Below are positions 33,306 through 45,164 of a stretch of DNA of 64,000 bases, one piece after another. The DNA is taken from the NCBI GenBank assembly GCA_032207245.1, contig CM063503.1:59072817-59136816 (forward strand), given 5' to 3'. Below the pieces are notes generated by a model, which was given only the letters and a program-made list of their open reading frames with translations, was not told the origin of the DNA and ran no database searches. Numbering within the stretch: the stretch's first letter is position 1; each line of letters opens with the position of its first letter. The DNA comes from Pardosa pseudoannulata. Taxonomy: Eukaryota; Arthropoda; Arachnida; Araneae; Lycosidae. The position numbers and the translations under genes are program-made.

Positions 33306-34560
33306 ACTGCAATGACTTTGGGATATTTAGAAGCCATACAGATTGCAGTTATTAGGTACATATTTCCCGATACACTAATAGGTAAGGGCCCACATGCGTC
33401 AACATTAATTTTGTCAAAAACTTCCTACATAAAAAATAGGCACAAGTTTCATAGGTGCCTTCTTTTTGTCTTTATTCTTACCCGTTCGTTGACATTGATC
33501 ACAACTACGGACATAATTTTCTATATCTCGGTAACATCCTGGCCAGTAATAGTGTCTGGCTAATCGATCGCCAGTCTTTGTTACTCTAACGTGACTTGCC
33601 CAACCATCATGACATAATTCCATAATTTTTTCAAGATACCGAGTTGGCACTACAATTATCTTGCGTTCGTTGCCTATATGATCTTTATGCACCTTATATA
33701 GAATTCCCTTTTATATGATATATTCTCCTCTTTTCAAACTCTTTTTATTTTCCATTGCTTGAGACAAGTTCGTATCTAGCTTACTGCACCCCCGCTGAGC
33801 TTCTTTCAGCTGCTCCGAGGAGCAGTGTATGAGAATTTCCCCCAGTTCGCCTTCAGTAGGAATGTCCAGGAAGGGATCTTCACTTTCACTCTCGTTCTCC
33901 GGGGTTGCGTCATTTTGAAGAATGGGCGGCTCATGGTCATTCATCTCAGGGGGAGATCGATTTCTAACTTTAGCCCTCGATACGGCATTTATTTGCTCAC
34001 AAGTCCAGTTTCCAACCTTCTGTGCAATTAGCTCGGCTGTTTGGTTTCCTAGTAAATAACGACCTTGATCCAAGGGTTTTTCTACTACCGCCGCTTTAGT
34101 GATTATTTCCCCGAAGGTTCCCTCCAAGTGAACTAGAGCGATCGGGAGACATTTATATTGCATATCTAAAGGTTGGCTCACCGAGACTACTTCGCTTGTC
34201 CACTTATTTTCTGGAGCATGCGTTTTGCAGACTAAATCTATGGAAGCACCAGTATCCCTCTGAATAGCCGTAGGCTCACCGTTTACCTTTCCTTCCCACA
34301 TATATGGCTCCATTCATTTTTTCACACTACTCTTAAGATCAAGTTGATTCACAACTTTGGAATTCTTAAATTTTCGGTTAGGACAATTTGGGTCTTATAT
34401 GACCGAGACCATTACACTCAAAACAACGGAGTGGTCTCCAACTCTCAAATTGTCTGTTTCTCTCACCAGGAGAATCTGATCGGGTTTCTCTTTCGGTTCT
34501 TTTCCGGGAACATGTATTCGGGTCTCCCTCACATTCCTCTCCAAATTGTCCCTACCTTCA
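33306..34560 (-). pseudogene. Ty3/gypsy gag-protease-integrase relic without RT between PR and IN
   Basis: Minus strand. At about 34460-34390 a zinc knuckle LRCFECNGLGHIRP with a frameshift before its last Cys. Protease at about 34260 (QRDTGASIDLVCK). A linker of about 150 codons (LGNQTAELIAQK, INAVSRAKVRN, then an acidic stretch) leads to the integrase zinc-binding domain at about 33640-33480 (MELCHDGWASHVRVTK, RHYYWPGCYRDIE, SCDQCQRTGKN), and the first catalytic Asp at about 33390 (NVDACGPLPISVSGN). It ends at AVK-stop at 33306, so the rest is missing. Canonical gypsy elements have RT and RNase H between protease and integrase; here there is no room for them. This fits the Gmr1-type order (integrase before RT) or an RT deletion. 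Contains frameshifts and stops. Confidence 0.75.
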
Positions 34561-34599
34561 ATCCATCTACCTAATGCAATTTTTTTTTTTGCCCCTAAA

Positions 34600-34966
34600 C
34601 TTCCTTCCTATCAATTACATTTTTTTTTTACATTATGTCTAACAGACTCATATTTATGGAGTTTCTGTGCTAGCTAAAAAGCGTCTGTTATTTCAGCCAA
34701 AATATCCAAAAAATGCTCCATGACGTCTGCACTAATCTTCTTTTTAGGACAGTCATCGTAATTTTTGCTCAACATATTTCAGTTCCCAAATTACTAGGAG
34801 TAGGGGATACAGCATTAGTAATATGAAGATACCCGGGAACATTAACAGGTCATATGTCAGGATTCGTCATAGCTGAAGTAGAGGGAATTGCTATGGATAA
34901 TTTTGAATTAGAATTATGCTGTTTGATCCAGGCATAGAACAAAAGTGGAGCAGGTATAAATGCTGG
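34600..34966 (-). pseudogene. Jockey-like LINE ORF1, C-terminal part
   Basis: Continuation of the ORF1 at 39572-40753, separated by the gypsy insertion. Minus strand: LLQAKPAFIPAPLLFYAW, then SKLSIAIPSTSAMTNPDI, then after frameshifts ISADVMEHFLDILAEITDAF. A Pro/Ser-rich stretch followed by a short helical C-terminus is usual in Jockey-clade ORF1 proteins. The reading frame crosses the CTGG target site. Confidence 0.6.
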
Positions 34967-35182
34967 TGTGGCTGCACTGAACTCACCACCTACAGAATTC
35001 TATTTTCAGTAGTGGCAACACTACAGTTTAGCTATGTTCAATTCTACTGTGTAACTTGCAGTCAGTGATGTACCGTATCTGACGTTGTTCGTGTTGCTCA
35101 GATTTTTACCATTAATAAATGTTTAGTTAAGTTTATTTAGTTGAAGTTACTTTATAATCAACCCTTACACGGGCACACGACA
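34967..35182 (+). repeat. gypsy 5-prime LTR
   Basis: 216 bp, TGTGGCTGCACTGAACTC to CACACGACA. It contains AATAAA at 35112. Target duplicate CTGG precedes it. Confidence 0.93.
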
Positions 35183-35183
35183 T

Positions 35184-35191
35184 TGGTGACC
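35184..35191 (+). promoter_or_regulatory. gypsy primer-binding site, tRNA-Trp-like
   Basis: TGGTGACC follows the 5-prime LTR after one T. Eight bases match the complement of the tRNA-Trp 3-prime end including CCA, as in CsRn1-type elements; the match then ends (TTCTATAT). Confidence 0.65.
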
Positions 35192-35413
35192 TTCTATATT
35201 TGATGCAACCTTTCGATGCTTCAAGCCGGTTCCATGCTGCCGACCACGTGCACCGTATCATCATTCACGAGGTAAGCCACATGTTTCTTTTCTCATAGTC
35301 TGGTGTAACGATTATCATTGTATTTCCCCAACTTACTATTTTTAAACCTAAATTTTTGTTCCGTTTCACTCCTTAATTTTATATTCCAATTCATATTACT
35401 TAACTTATTTAAT

Positions 35414-36244
35414 ATGCCGGACAACGTGCCTGTCATGGAAGATCCACAAATTTCTAAGTTGGGAGTTAAATTACCACCCTTGTGGAAAAATAACATTAAA
35501 ATGTGGTTTATTCAGGCTGAATGTAATTTCCAATTATCTGGAATAACGGCCGATCTTACGAAGTACAATAACATTGTTGCAGCGATCGATTCGGAAACGC
35601 TTTCGGCTGTGTCAGATATATTATTAAAGCCTCCTAACGAAGACAAATATATCACTCTTAAGCAGCGATTAATCCAAGAATTTTCAGATTCCGAAAATTT
35701 ACAAATCCGCAAATTATTGTCTGAACTCCAATTGGGTGACGACAAACCATCCCACTTGCTACGGAAAATGCGTGAATTGGCAGGAACAGCTTTATCGGAT
35801 GATTTTTTAAAAACCTTGTGGTTTCAGCGTTTGCCCACAGATATACAAAGTATTCTCTCAGTGAGTACCGAAACGCTAGAGAATTTAGCTAAATTGGCGG
35901 ATAAAATTGCCGAAGTAAGAACTGACCCACTTAACGCTGTTTACGCTGTAGGTCGTACATCTGCCGCCGCCACGACGTCTCGCGATGAACAAATAAATGT
36001 TTCCAGTTCGCCGCTGTGTGAAATATCGGCACTCCGAGCGGAAATAGCATCCCTTACTCAGCAATTCGAACGTTTTGCTCGCGGACGAAACTCGAGAAGC
36101 CGTTCGAGAGGGAGATTTTCAAAATCACCTCGTCGCTCGATGGTTAACCGTGGAGATATTTGTTATTATCACGGAAAATTCGGAAAAAACGCTCGCAAAT
36201 GCCGTGACCCCTGTTCTTTTTTGACCGACGATCAGGGAAACTAG
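35414..36244 (+). CDS. gag: gypsy Gag, 276 aa, CHCC type
   Basis: Structural protein that would assemble the virus-like particle. Start chosen at the ATG at 35414 ([20 protein letters not shown]); the frame is open further upstream, but that part lies in AT-rich leader. Residues about 20-170 form the capsid-like region ([58 protein letters not shown]). Near residue 215 is a short helical segment, then an Arg/Ser-rich stretch ([18 protein letters not shown]). The C-terminus is [18 protein letters not shown], that is C-x2-H-x9-C-x3-C rather than the CCHC knuckle; this CHCC form is the signature of the CsRn1 clade. Ends at TAG directly after a GGGAAAC slippery heptamer. No internal stops. Confidence 0.92.
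   Translation: MPDNVPVMEDPQISKLGVKLPPLWKNNIKMWFIQAECNFQLSGITADLTKYNNIVAAIDSETLSAVSDILLKPPNEDKYITLKQRLIQEFSDSENLQIRKLLSELQLGDDKPSHLLRKMRELAGTALSDDFLKTLWFQRLPTDIQSILSVSTETLENLAKLADKIAEVRTDPLNAVYAVGRTSAAATTSRDEQINVSSSPLCEISALRAEIASLTQQFERFARGRNSRSRSRGRFSKSPRRSMVNRGDICYYHGKFGKNARKCRDPCSFLTDDQGN
36235..36241 (+). promoter_or_regulatory. -1 ribosomal frameshift site GGGAAAC
   Basis: In the gag frame it reads CAG GGA AAC TAG, so the slippery heptamer is G_GGA_AAC (X XXY YYZ form) with the stop immediately after. The -1 frame continues [10 protein letters not shown] into protease without a stop. A stem-loop downstream was not worked out by eye. Confidence 0.85.
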
Positions 36245-39200
36245 ATTCGGCTATCGATAAGCAGATTTCGGCGACGTCAACACCGATAGCCTATAAATCA
36301 TGTCGCCTGTATGTGTATGACAAAAAGACACATTTAAAATTTTTAGTAGACTCAGGATCGGATGTGTCTTGTATTCCATTCCGTAACGTAAATAAAAAGA
36401 CGCGTCCAGCTTCATTAGAATTATTTGCGGCAAATAACACAAAAATTCATACATACGGAACGAAATTACTAAATTTGGACCTAGGATTAAGGCGTAGTTT
36501 TAATTGGAAATTTTTGCTTGCATCTGTCCCTATGCCGATAATTGGTGCAGACTTTTTAGAGAACTTTGGTCTTCTGATAGACTTAAAACATCGTAGATTA
36601 ATAGACAGTATTATGAAGCTCACACAGACTGGAATTTTCGCAAACTCAACTGACCATGTGTCTGTTAAACTTATTTCTGGCGACTCCCCTTATCATAAAA
36701 TGTTGGCAGAGTTTCCGGGATTACCAAAAATCTCTCCAACGATTAGGGATGTAAAGCATAACACAGTACACTATATAGAGACAACAGGTCCTCCTGTGCA
36801 TGGCAAACCAAGGCGGTTAAATCCGAAATTGTATGATTGTGTAAAAAAAGAGTTCCAATTTATGATGGAGCAGGGAATATGTAGACCATCAAAATCACCA
36901 TGGTCTTCTCCTCTACATGTAGTCCCAAAAAATTCAGGTAACATTCGCCCAGTTGGGGACTATCGTCGTCTCAATGCATGTACCATTCCAGACCGGTACC
37001 CAATCCCACACATACAGGATTTTTCCAATGCGCTTTATGGATGTAAATTGTTTTCTAAAATCGATATTGTGAGAGCATACTTTCATATACCAGTACATCC
37101 CGAACATATTCAAAAAACTGCTGTATGTACTCCTTTCGGTCTCTTTGAATTTCCGTATTTAAACTTTGGATTATGTGGAGCCGCTCAAACCTTTCAGAGG
37201 TTTATGCACGAAATACTCGGGGAATTTCCATTTTGTTTTGTATATCTAGACGACATATTAATATTTAGTAAAAATGAAGATGATCATAAGACCCATGTGC
37301 GAGCTGTCCTCCAGAAACTAAATTTATATGGTTTGACAATTAACACTTCAAAATGTATTTTTGGAGTATCTGAAATTTCCTTTTTGGGCCATCTCATTTC
37401 GCAAGAGGGAACAAAACCCTTACCGGACAAAGTTGCACCCATATTAAATTACCCTCAGCCTAAAACAATTAATGAACTTCAACGTTTTCTCGGATTTCTA
37501 AATTTTTTTCGTCGATTCCTACCGAATGTAGCTCAAAATCAAACAACTCTTAATAGTTATTTAAAAGGTGCAAAGAAAAGGGACAAAACAAAAATCGAAT
37601 GGTCTGATAAAGCTGAAAGGGAATTCCAGAAATGCAAAGAGTTAATCGCAAATGCAGTCCTTTTAGCCCATCCAAACCCAGAAGCTCAATTAGTGCTACA
37701 AGTGGATGCATCAGATTTCGCGATCGGGGGAGCATTATTACAAATTATTGACAATCAATTGCAACCCCTTGCCTTTTTTTCTCGAAAACTTTCTTCAGCT
37801 GAACGCAATTATAGTGCATACGACAGAGAATTACTTGCAGCATATGCTGCTATAAAGCACTTTCGACACATGCTCGAAGCCAGGTGTTTCACCCTGTTCA
37901 CTGACCATAAACCGCTAACATATGCTTTTCGACAGCGCTCAGACAAAAGTTCACCGCGACAAACGAGACAGTTAGATTTTATTTCCCAGTTCACAACCGA
38001 TATCCACCACATAAAAGGATCAGAAAATATCACAGCAGATATGCTTTCTCGAATCACTGCTATAACAATGCCAAATCCCATTGATTACGAAGAAATTTCA
38101 AAGGCACAGGCAAACGATTTAGAATTAAAAAATTTAATGGATAATCCTAACGTTTTTGAATTTAAGAAAGTTTTGTTACCAAATCACCATACTCAGGTAT
38201 ATTGTGATTTATCAACAGGTACTGCCCGACCTTATATTCCAGTTTCATTTCGCAAACAAATTTTTTCGTTAATACATAATATTTCACACCCTAGTATTCG
38301 AAGTACAACAAAATTAATAAAATCTCGATTTATCTGGCCGTCTATTAATAAAGATTGCATAACTTGGTCGAGGCAATGTGTTCCATGCCAAAAAGCTAAA
38401 GTTAGTCGACATACAAAAACTCCTGTAGGTTCTTTCCCTAACCAGACTATGAGATTTGATCATGTACACCTCGATATAGTTGGTCCTCTTCCACCTTCTC
38501 GGGGCAACTCTTACTGCCTCACGATGATTGACAGGTTTACACGCTGGCCAGAAGCTGTACCTATTCCTGACATCAGTGCTCAAACTGTCGCTGAAGTTTT
38601 CTACAACCAATGGATTACCAGGTTCGGCTGTCCTTCACGCATCACCACGGATCAAGGACGGCAATTCGAAAGCAGGCTATTCCAGTCTCTGTCCCAGTTC
38701 CTAGGTATCAAAAGGATTCGATCCTCGCCTTATCATCCTCAGGCAAACGGGATGATTGAGGAATTTCATCGACCTCTCAAAGCTGCCTTAAAAGCATATA
38801 ACACCGACCAATGGTCTATGGTATTGCCCACTATTTTACTGGGTTTCCGAACTGTGTTCAAAGAAGACATTAAGGCTACAACAGCAGACTTAGTTTATGG
38901 AACTAGTCTACGACTCCCTGGTGAATTTTTCGTTCCAACAGCAACAGACTCTTCACCACAGCAGTTTGTGGAGGAATTAAAGAAATACTTTAGTGACATT
39001 CGACCGACACCTGCTTCCAGACATGGGACTAAATCAATTTTTATTCATCCCCACCTGAAAGACTGTTCACATGTGTTCCTAAGACATGACGGAGTGAAAA
39101 GGCCACTCCAAAATCTTACGATGGACCATTTAAGGTGCTAAAGAAAGATCAAAAGACTTTTGACATTGAGATAAAAGGACAAACATGTACCATCTCATTG

Positions 39201-39332
39201 GACAGACTTAAACCAGCATTTCTTTCAGGGGACATTCCTACAGATGTTGTTACCCAGGATACAACTCCCAAACAGCCTGTCGTCACACGTTCTGGACGAC
39301 ATGTTCACTTTCCTAAACTTTTCTCTACATGA
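36241..39332 (+). CDS. pol: gypsy Pol: protease, RT, RNase H, integrase; one frame error near the end
   Basis: Expressed by -1 frameshift from gag; no own ATG near the start. Protease [10 protein letters not shown] at about 36343. RT from about 36830 ([54 protein letters not shown]) with YLDD at 37243-37254. RNase H from about 37690 ([36 protein letters not shown]). Integrase zinc finger H-x-H-C-x2-C ([23 protein letters not shown]) and catalytic core [20 protein letters not shown] and [10 protein letters not shown], supplying D, D, E. All catalytic residues are present. At about 39108-39113 the frame shifts: the first frame stops at 39141, while the family-typical [12 protein letters not shown] continues in another frame to the TGA at 39332. 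A single missing A in an A run explains it. Confidence 0.92.
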
Positions 39333-39345
39333 TGTAAAGAACTGC

Positions 39346-39353
39346 GGGGGGAA
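39346..39353 (+). promoter_or_regulatory. gypsy polypurine tract
   Basis: GGGGGGAA immediately before the TG dinucleotides of the 3-prime LTR, preceded by TAAAGAACTGC. Confidence 0.8.
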
Positions 39354-39355
39354 TG

Positions 39356-39571
39356 TGTGGCTGCACTGAACTCACCACCTACAGAATTCTATTTTCAGTA
39401 GTGGCAACACTACAGTTTAGCTATGTTCAATTTCTACTGTGTAACTTGCAGTCAGTATGTACCGTTCCTGACGTTGTTCGTGTTGCTCAGATTTTTACCA
39501 TTAATAAATGTTTAGTTATATTTATTTAGTTGAAGTCACTTTATAATCAACCCTTACACGAGCACACGACA
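39356..39571 (+). repeat. gypsy 3-prime LTR
   Basis: 216 bp, near-identical to the 5-prime LTR (small differences such as TTCAATTTCTA against TTCAATTCTA and CAGTATGTACC against CAGTGATGTACC). Followed by target duplicate CTGG. Confidence 0.93.
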
Positions 39572-40753
39572 CTGGTTTAGCTTGAAGGAGTTTTTTGGTG
39601 TTTGTAATTTCTTGGATGTTTACTTCAGTCTTTGTAATAAGCTGTGTGTTTTCCTCCACATTTAGCACAATGGAAATTTGAAGGATCATTTAACGAACAA
39701 TGAATTCGTTTTTGGAGTTCACCATATTTTAAGCCTTTTAGTGTTAGATTACATGTTATGCTTGAGTGATCATATTGCTAACACATATAGCACTGCGAAA
39801 CGCTCTTCGCCGTATAAGGCTAAAACGAGATCGACTGGAAATTAGTTGTTTTAATATTATGAATTTTTTCATTAGAAAAAGATGGTCTTAAAGTACGTAT
39901 AAATGAGGGAATAGGCTGCTTTATTCTTCTATGAGTGAAATATACAATTTTATTGGGTTCAAAGCTGTTGTTTTCTCTGAGAATGAAATCAATAGCTTCA
40001 GCTCAGTGAAGACAGGAAGTCCACGAAGAATGAACATAAAAGATTTAGCCTATTTAAGTTTAACCGAGCGAACCGGAATATTTTTATCAGTGAGATATTT
40101 TTGTACTCTTGTAAAAAAACCCACACATTCATTAAAAACTTTAATTCGGCTCCCTACAAATAAGGTCAGATTGTTATCAGAAATATTGTTTATATTAGTT
40201 AGAACACTTGTACAATTTTTGATAATCTCAAAAAGTAGTTGACAAGGGTTCTACATTCGCCTGATTGGTAGTATTAATATTAGTACTAACACTAGACAAC
40301 ACATCTTCATACTCCATTTTTTCCGCGAGAGCAGAGAACAAATATTTTAGAGGAATAGTTTCAGAGGTATAGCTATGTTCCAAAGACGCTTTAAGTTTTG
40401 AAACCCCGATTTAAATGTGATTCGAGGCATTTCTAGCTAAATGGATATTATATTTATTAATTTCATAATTGATATTCTGTGAGTATAGAAATATTCTGAA
40501 TAAAACATGATTAATAAAAGAAAAATAATTCCTACCGGTAGTATTAAGCACTTCAATCAACGATATTTAAAAAATACATTACCTTAGAGTCTTGGGATCA
40601 TCCAGGATATGAGGTACTCAATTGCCAAATAAAATCTAAGTAATCACTAATAAAAGTATTTAACTCCCAGTGTTTATCATAATTAATTTCAAGGGAAGGT
40701 AACAGCGTATCGAACAAAAAGACGATTTCCGTAAATTTCGGATCCACATCCAT
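39572..40753 (-). pseudogene. Jockey-like LINE ORF1 (gag-like), N-terminal and zinc-knuckle part
   Basis: Minus strand. Start at the ATG at 40753 (MDVDPKFTEIVFLFDTLLPS, then HWELNTFISDYLDFIW). The middle carries a PRE_C2HC-like region at about 40030-39890 (FILRGLPVFTELKLLISFSE, LNPIKLYI). Zinc knuckles follow at about 39790-39600: CYVCQQYDHSSITC-like residues and FHCAKCGGKHTAYYKDC with KHPRNYKHQ, the usual second knuckle of Jockey-clade ORF1. Stops and frameshifts occur throughout, so it is dead. It would bind RNA in the retrotransposition particle. The frame continues at 34966 after the gypsy insertion. ORF2 is not found here. Confidence 0.7.
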
Positions 40754-40840
40754 ATTCTTTTCTTTTTTTTTTTTTTAGGATCAGCTTTGATAATAAAACA
40801 AGGGGTAATCCCACAACGCAACATTTGTATTTAAAAAACA

Positions 40841-40888
<48 letters not shown>

Positions 40889-41612
40889 GAGATATTTATA
40901 TTAGGCTATGCATCCGAAGATCTGGAAGGAGACATTGTGATCATCACAGTCAAATTTTATGGTTTGAGTTTACATCAAGTATTCGGGTAAATTCGCAAAG
41001 CGGGAGTCAATCAAATACAATAACTTGAAAAATATTACTTTAATTGTAATATTTATGATCTCTTTGGGATATCTATGTTATGGCGCGCGAAGAAAAAACT
41101 CTTCCACTGACGAAGATATATCGACAGAATAGGATTTTAATACTATTATCACGATATATAAATTCTATAAATATTTGTTGATATACTGAAAAACGATCTG
41201 GCCGTACTGGTTTGTAAATTTTTTAAAATCTCCAGAGAAGCAGTGCTGGTAACCATGAAGCATCATGGTTTGCTGTCAAATATATGACAGTTTTCATTCA
41301 TTTAGAATGTCAATTACAAAGAGAATTTAAAAGAAAATAATGTCATTATGGCTTGATAAATTAATAATTTATTCAGACCCATTTTTAATTAAAAGGAATA
41401 AAGTGGTAAAGCATATGAATTAATATAATATTTGTGACTTTATATGAGTCATTCAAGATAGATAAATCTTGATTGAATGAATCATACAGAGTAAAAAGTC
41501 TTCTGAACATAATATTTATTGTTGTTTCCTTGAGATTAGTGAGTGGCTCTTGTTTGTTTTCATTTTATGGTCTACCTCTTACTATTGTATTAAAAAAGAA
41601 TCTGTTACTTAG
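40754..41612. other. AT-rich, poly-T tract, no gene recognised
   Basis: Contains a T run of about 40 at 40846-40883 and a GC-richer patch at 40910-41010. Nothing supportable as a gene. Confidence 0.45.
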
Positions 41613-41686
41613 ATGTTGAATCAATTACTACTAGTTCTGAAGAGGAGGACTTGGGTTTCCAGGATTGGCGATCTTCTGTAGTATGA
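41613..41686 (+). CDS. Candidate terminal coding exon, unidentified host gene
   Basis: Preceded by an acceptor-like TCTGTTACTTAG. In phase needing one upstream base, the frame reads DVESITTSSEEEDLGF then QDWRSSVV and a TGA stop at 41684-41686. Acidic/serine-rich like the candidate at 5174-5319, but phases do not join directly, so other exons would be required. It is far from 5174 and could belong to another gene. The evidence is weak: one splice site and composition. Confidence 0.3.
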
Positions 41687-41924
41687 TTTAATTTTAAATA
41701 AGATTTATAATTTAAATGACTATTAAGCAAGTAAATTTGGGCTAGAATAGTTTCTGATAGACCGTCGATTTTACACTATTTTGACCATATGTATTATTTT
41801 TTAAAACTTAAAAAATATAATTACTAAAACATTAAACAAATATAAAATTTTAATGTGTTATTTTACACGTCAGTATATATACTTTGTATTACGGTACGCA
41901 GGCCACTAGGCATTGCTACTGATT

Positions 41925-42850
41925 TCATTTACAATTCTCACGAGATAGTATTTTACGTTTAAATCCACTCTAAGCAGGAGGTCTTTTCTAAATAGCTAAT
42001 AAATGAAGAAATAAGACTCGAAACAAATTTTGTTTAATAATATTTTAGATTTTTTTTCTTAGATACTAAAAAATTATAAAATAAATGAATGTGTATAAAA
42101 ATAATTTAATATAATCAATATACAGGAAACTTTAATTTTGAAATATATAAAAATGATAAAAAAAAATTACTGAAAAAAGAAATTTTTTTTTTGATTTTTT
42201 TATAGGTTTTTTTTTTTTAAAAAAAGAATATTATATTAATAATTAAAAATATCTTTGTTTTATAAAAGTTAAACTTTTAAATATAATTTTATTTAAATAA
42301 TTTGATTGAAATTTTGAAGTATAAATATTTGATAATATAGATTATTTTTAAAAGAATTTTTTTTTTTTTATTTTTTATATATTTTTTTTTTTTAAAAAAA
42401 AAATATTAATTTTAATTACAAAAAAATAAATTTTTTCTACAAAATTTTTCATATACTTTGTTTTTACATTTCAAGATTTATAATATCTTATATATAAACT
42501 ATCATATATTATTGAATGATATTTTCAGTCAATTTTAAATATTTTTATATTATATTTTTTTTTTTTTAAATTATAAATTTTATATAATATAAAATTAAAT
42601 TTTTCTGTGATTTTTAGATTTATATTTTTTAACTTTAAGATATATAATTTTTAATTTCTATAAAAAGGATTAAATTTTTAGAACAATTTTTTTTCTTTTT
42701 TATATATTTTTTTATTTAAAAATAATAATTTTTATATTACAATATAAAAAAATTTTATCTATCTGACATTTTTTCTTGATTATATATTTTCTTATTGATA
42801 TTTATAAATAAATTATTTTTTTTAGTTATTTTTAAATGATATAATGATTG
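41925..42850. repeat. Repeat family R1, copy b, heavily base-eroded
   Basis: Follows copy a in order (ACTGATTTCATTTACAATTC, AATGAAGAAATAAGACTCGAA, GGAAACTTTAATTTTGAAA, TTTCAAGATTTATAATATC, TCAGTCAATTTTAAATATTT), but with many single-base losses, mostly of C and G, and enlarged T and A runs. Confidence 0.65.
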
Positions 42851-44972
42851 GATTTTTTTTTTTAAATATTTTTTTTTTATTCAATTTTTTGTAATATTTA
42901 AGACATTATATTTTAATTATTTTCTTTAATAAAATATTTTAGTTTAGACTAATAAATTATTATTATTTATTAAATTATAATTTTTTTTTTTTATGTAAAT
43001 AAAACATAAATATATTTTTATTCATAGTTTTTATTTTAATAATTTTATTAAATTTTTTAAAAGTAATATGAATATTTAAATTTTCTAATAATATTTTTTG
43101 ATTCAATATAATGATTTTTGAAGTAAATACAATTATTTATTTTTTTTTCTATTATATAATAAAATATTGTATATACAAAATGTGAATATTTCATAAATTC
43201 TATGAATTATGCATATTATTTTTTTTTAAGATAAAATTTTTTTGTAAAAAATTTTAAATGAAAAGTATTTTATACCTTTTATTTTCTTATTATGTAAAAT
43301 TTAATAAAAATTAATGTAATTTTTTTAATTTTTAATACAGTGTATATTTTTAATTTTTTTTAATGAGAATCATAATATTTTAATTGTTATACTAAAAGAA
43401 AAAATAATTATATATTTTTTTAATATAAGTATTACCAAAATATTTATTTTTTCAAATAAAATACTGAAAAAAGATATAGAAAGGATAATTATTATATTTT
43501 AAAAATTTATAATTTTTCTTATGCTGAAATTATTTTTAAAAAATTTTATATTTTATATTTTTATGTTAGTATAAGAAATTTTATTGAAATATTTTTTATA
43601 TTTAAATATAAAAATTTTTTTTTATAAGATATTTTTTATTTATTTTTATTTAAACAGTGTTTAATATTTAATATTTAATATTTTATTTCTAATTTGTCAA
43701 ATATTTTTATTTTTTAAAAGTAAATAAAAAACATTTATAATTCAAAGTGGAAAAAAAATAAAATAAAAAAATATAAAATATTTCATAATATTTTCAAATA
43801 TTTTTTTATAATTTTCTTCATCAAAATTTCATTGCTGAAAAAATTTTATAATGAAATAATTTTATCATATTCAAAATATATAATTAGAAAATTAAAAAGA
43901 ATTTTTAATTTTTTAACTTTTTTTATAATTGTGCTTTTTAATTTTTAATTTTTTTTTATCTGTAATTGTTTAACTTTAACACATAAATATAATTTTTATT
44001 TTTTTATATATAGAAATTATTTATAAAATTATTTTTTTATTTTCAAGGAAAAATTTGTTAATAAATGAACTAGTAATATATGGCTCACTCTTAATATTTT
44101 CAATCTATATTTTTTAAATAATTTTTATAATAAAATAATTCTTTCTTTCTTATAATTACCATTATATACTTTTAATCAATAAAAATTATTATCATGATTT
44201 TTTTTATTATTTTAAACTTTTTTTGTCTTAACCAAATCATGCGAAATGTTTTCAGCTAAATTATCTTCAAATCATTTAAAAAAATAAAAAATATTTTTAT
44301 TATATTCGATAGCAAACTCTATTTAGTTTAAAATTTTATTTTTCTTCTTTCCATTTCAAAAACTCTTAAATAGAACGAATTTTAATGAATAAAATGATTC
44401 TTTCAAATTTCTAGCTTAATTCTTTAAATCTTCTTTAGCTTTTCTTCTTTTCTCTTTCTTCTTTTTTTCATTTCTTTAAAAATTTTGAAATGTCTTTATG
44501 GAATCAACTTCTTTTTCTTCTTTTTTTTATTGATCAACTTCATAGTGAAACTTTTGTTTTTTTTTTCTTCAAAACAAACACTACACTCATGGATAAAATG
44601 TTTTTCTTTAAATGTATTGTTCATATTTTACACAAGCCATTGACAAATAACATCTTTCTTATAACTTCATAAAAATAATCCTTTAGACTAAAAAAAAAGA
44701 TATATCTTCTAATATAAAAAATATTAAAACATAAAAAAATTTTTTTAATTACCTAGATACAAAAAAAACATAATATTATATAATTATAAATAAATAAGAA
44801 ATTTCTATTACAAAAATAAATAAATAGTATTAATTCTAATTAAAATTTAAGCCAGAATTTCTTCAAATTTCTTCTTCTCAACAAATAAGTTTCTTTATTC
44901 TAAAGAGAGAATTCTTCTACTAAGAATAAACAAGTTTGTGTTGAATGATATTCTAATTCTTATTTAGATACA

Positions 44973-45007
<35 letters not shown>

Positions 45008-45031
45008 CAAATCAAAAAAAAAAAAAAAAAA

Positions 45032-45076
<45 letters not shown>

Positions 45077-45106
45077 ATATAAATATAAAAAAAATAAAAA
45101 AATAAA

Positions 45107-45140
<34 letters not shown>

Positions 45141-45164
45141 ACTAAATGAAGTATAAAAAGTATA

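Larger units (their letters stand above)
34967..39571 (+). mobile_element. Ty3/gypsy retrotransposon, CsRn1-like, nearly intact
   Basis: A 4605-bp element with 216-bp LTRs (34967-35182 and 39356-39571) and 4-bp target duplication CTGG (34963-34966, 39572-39575). Primer-binding site 35184-35191, gag 35414-36244, pol by -1 frameshift to 39332, polypurine tract at 39346-39353. No env. The CHCC gag motif, tRNA-Trp-like primer site and short LTRs resemble the CsRn1 clade of trematodes and arthropods. The LTRs differ at only a handful of sites, so the insertion is recent compared with everything around it. It split a Jockey-like ORF1 on the opposite strand. Confidence 0.93.

Noticed and set aside
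44960..45142. Poly-Phe ORF
   Set aside because: Translation of an A/T homopolymer block in a region of doubtful consensus quality.
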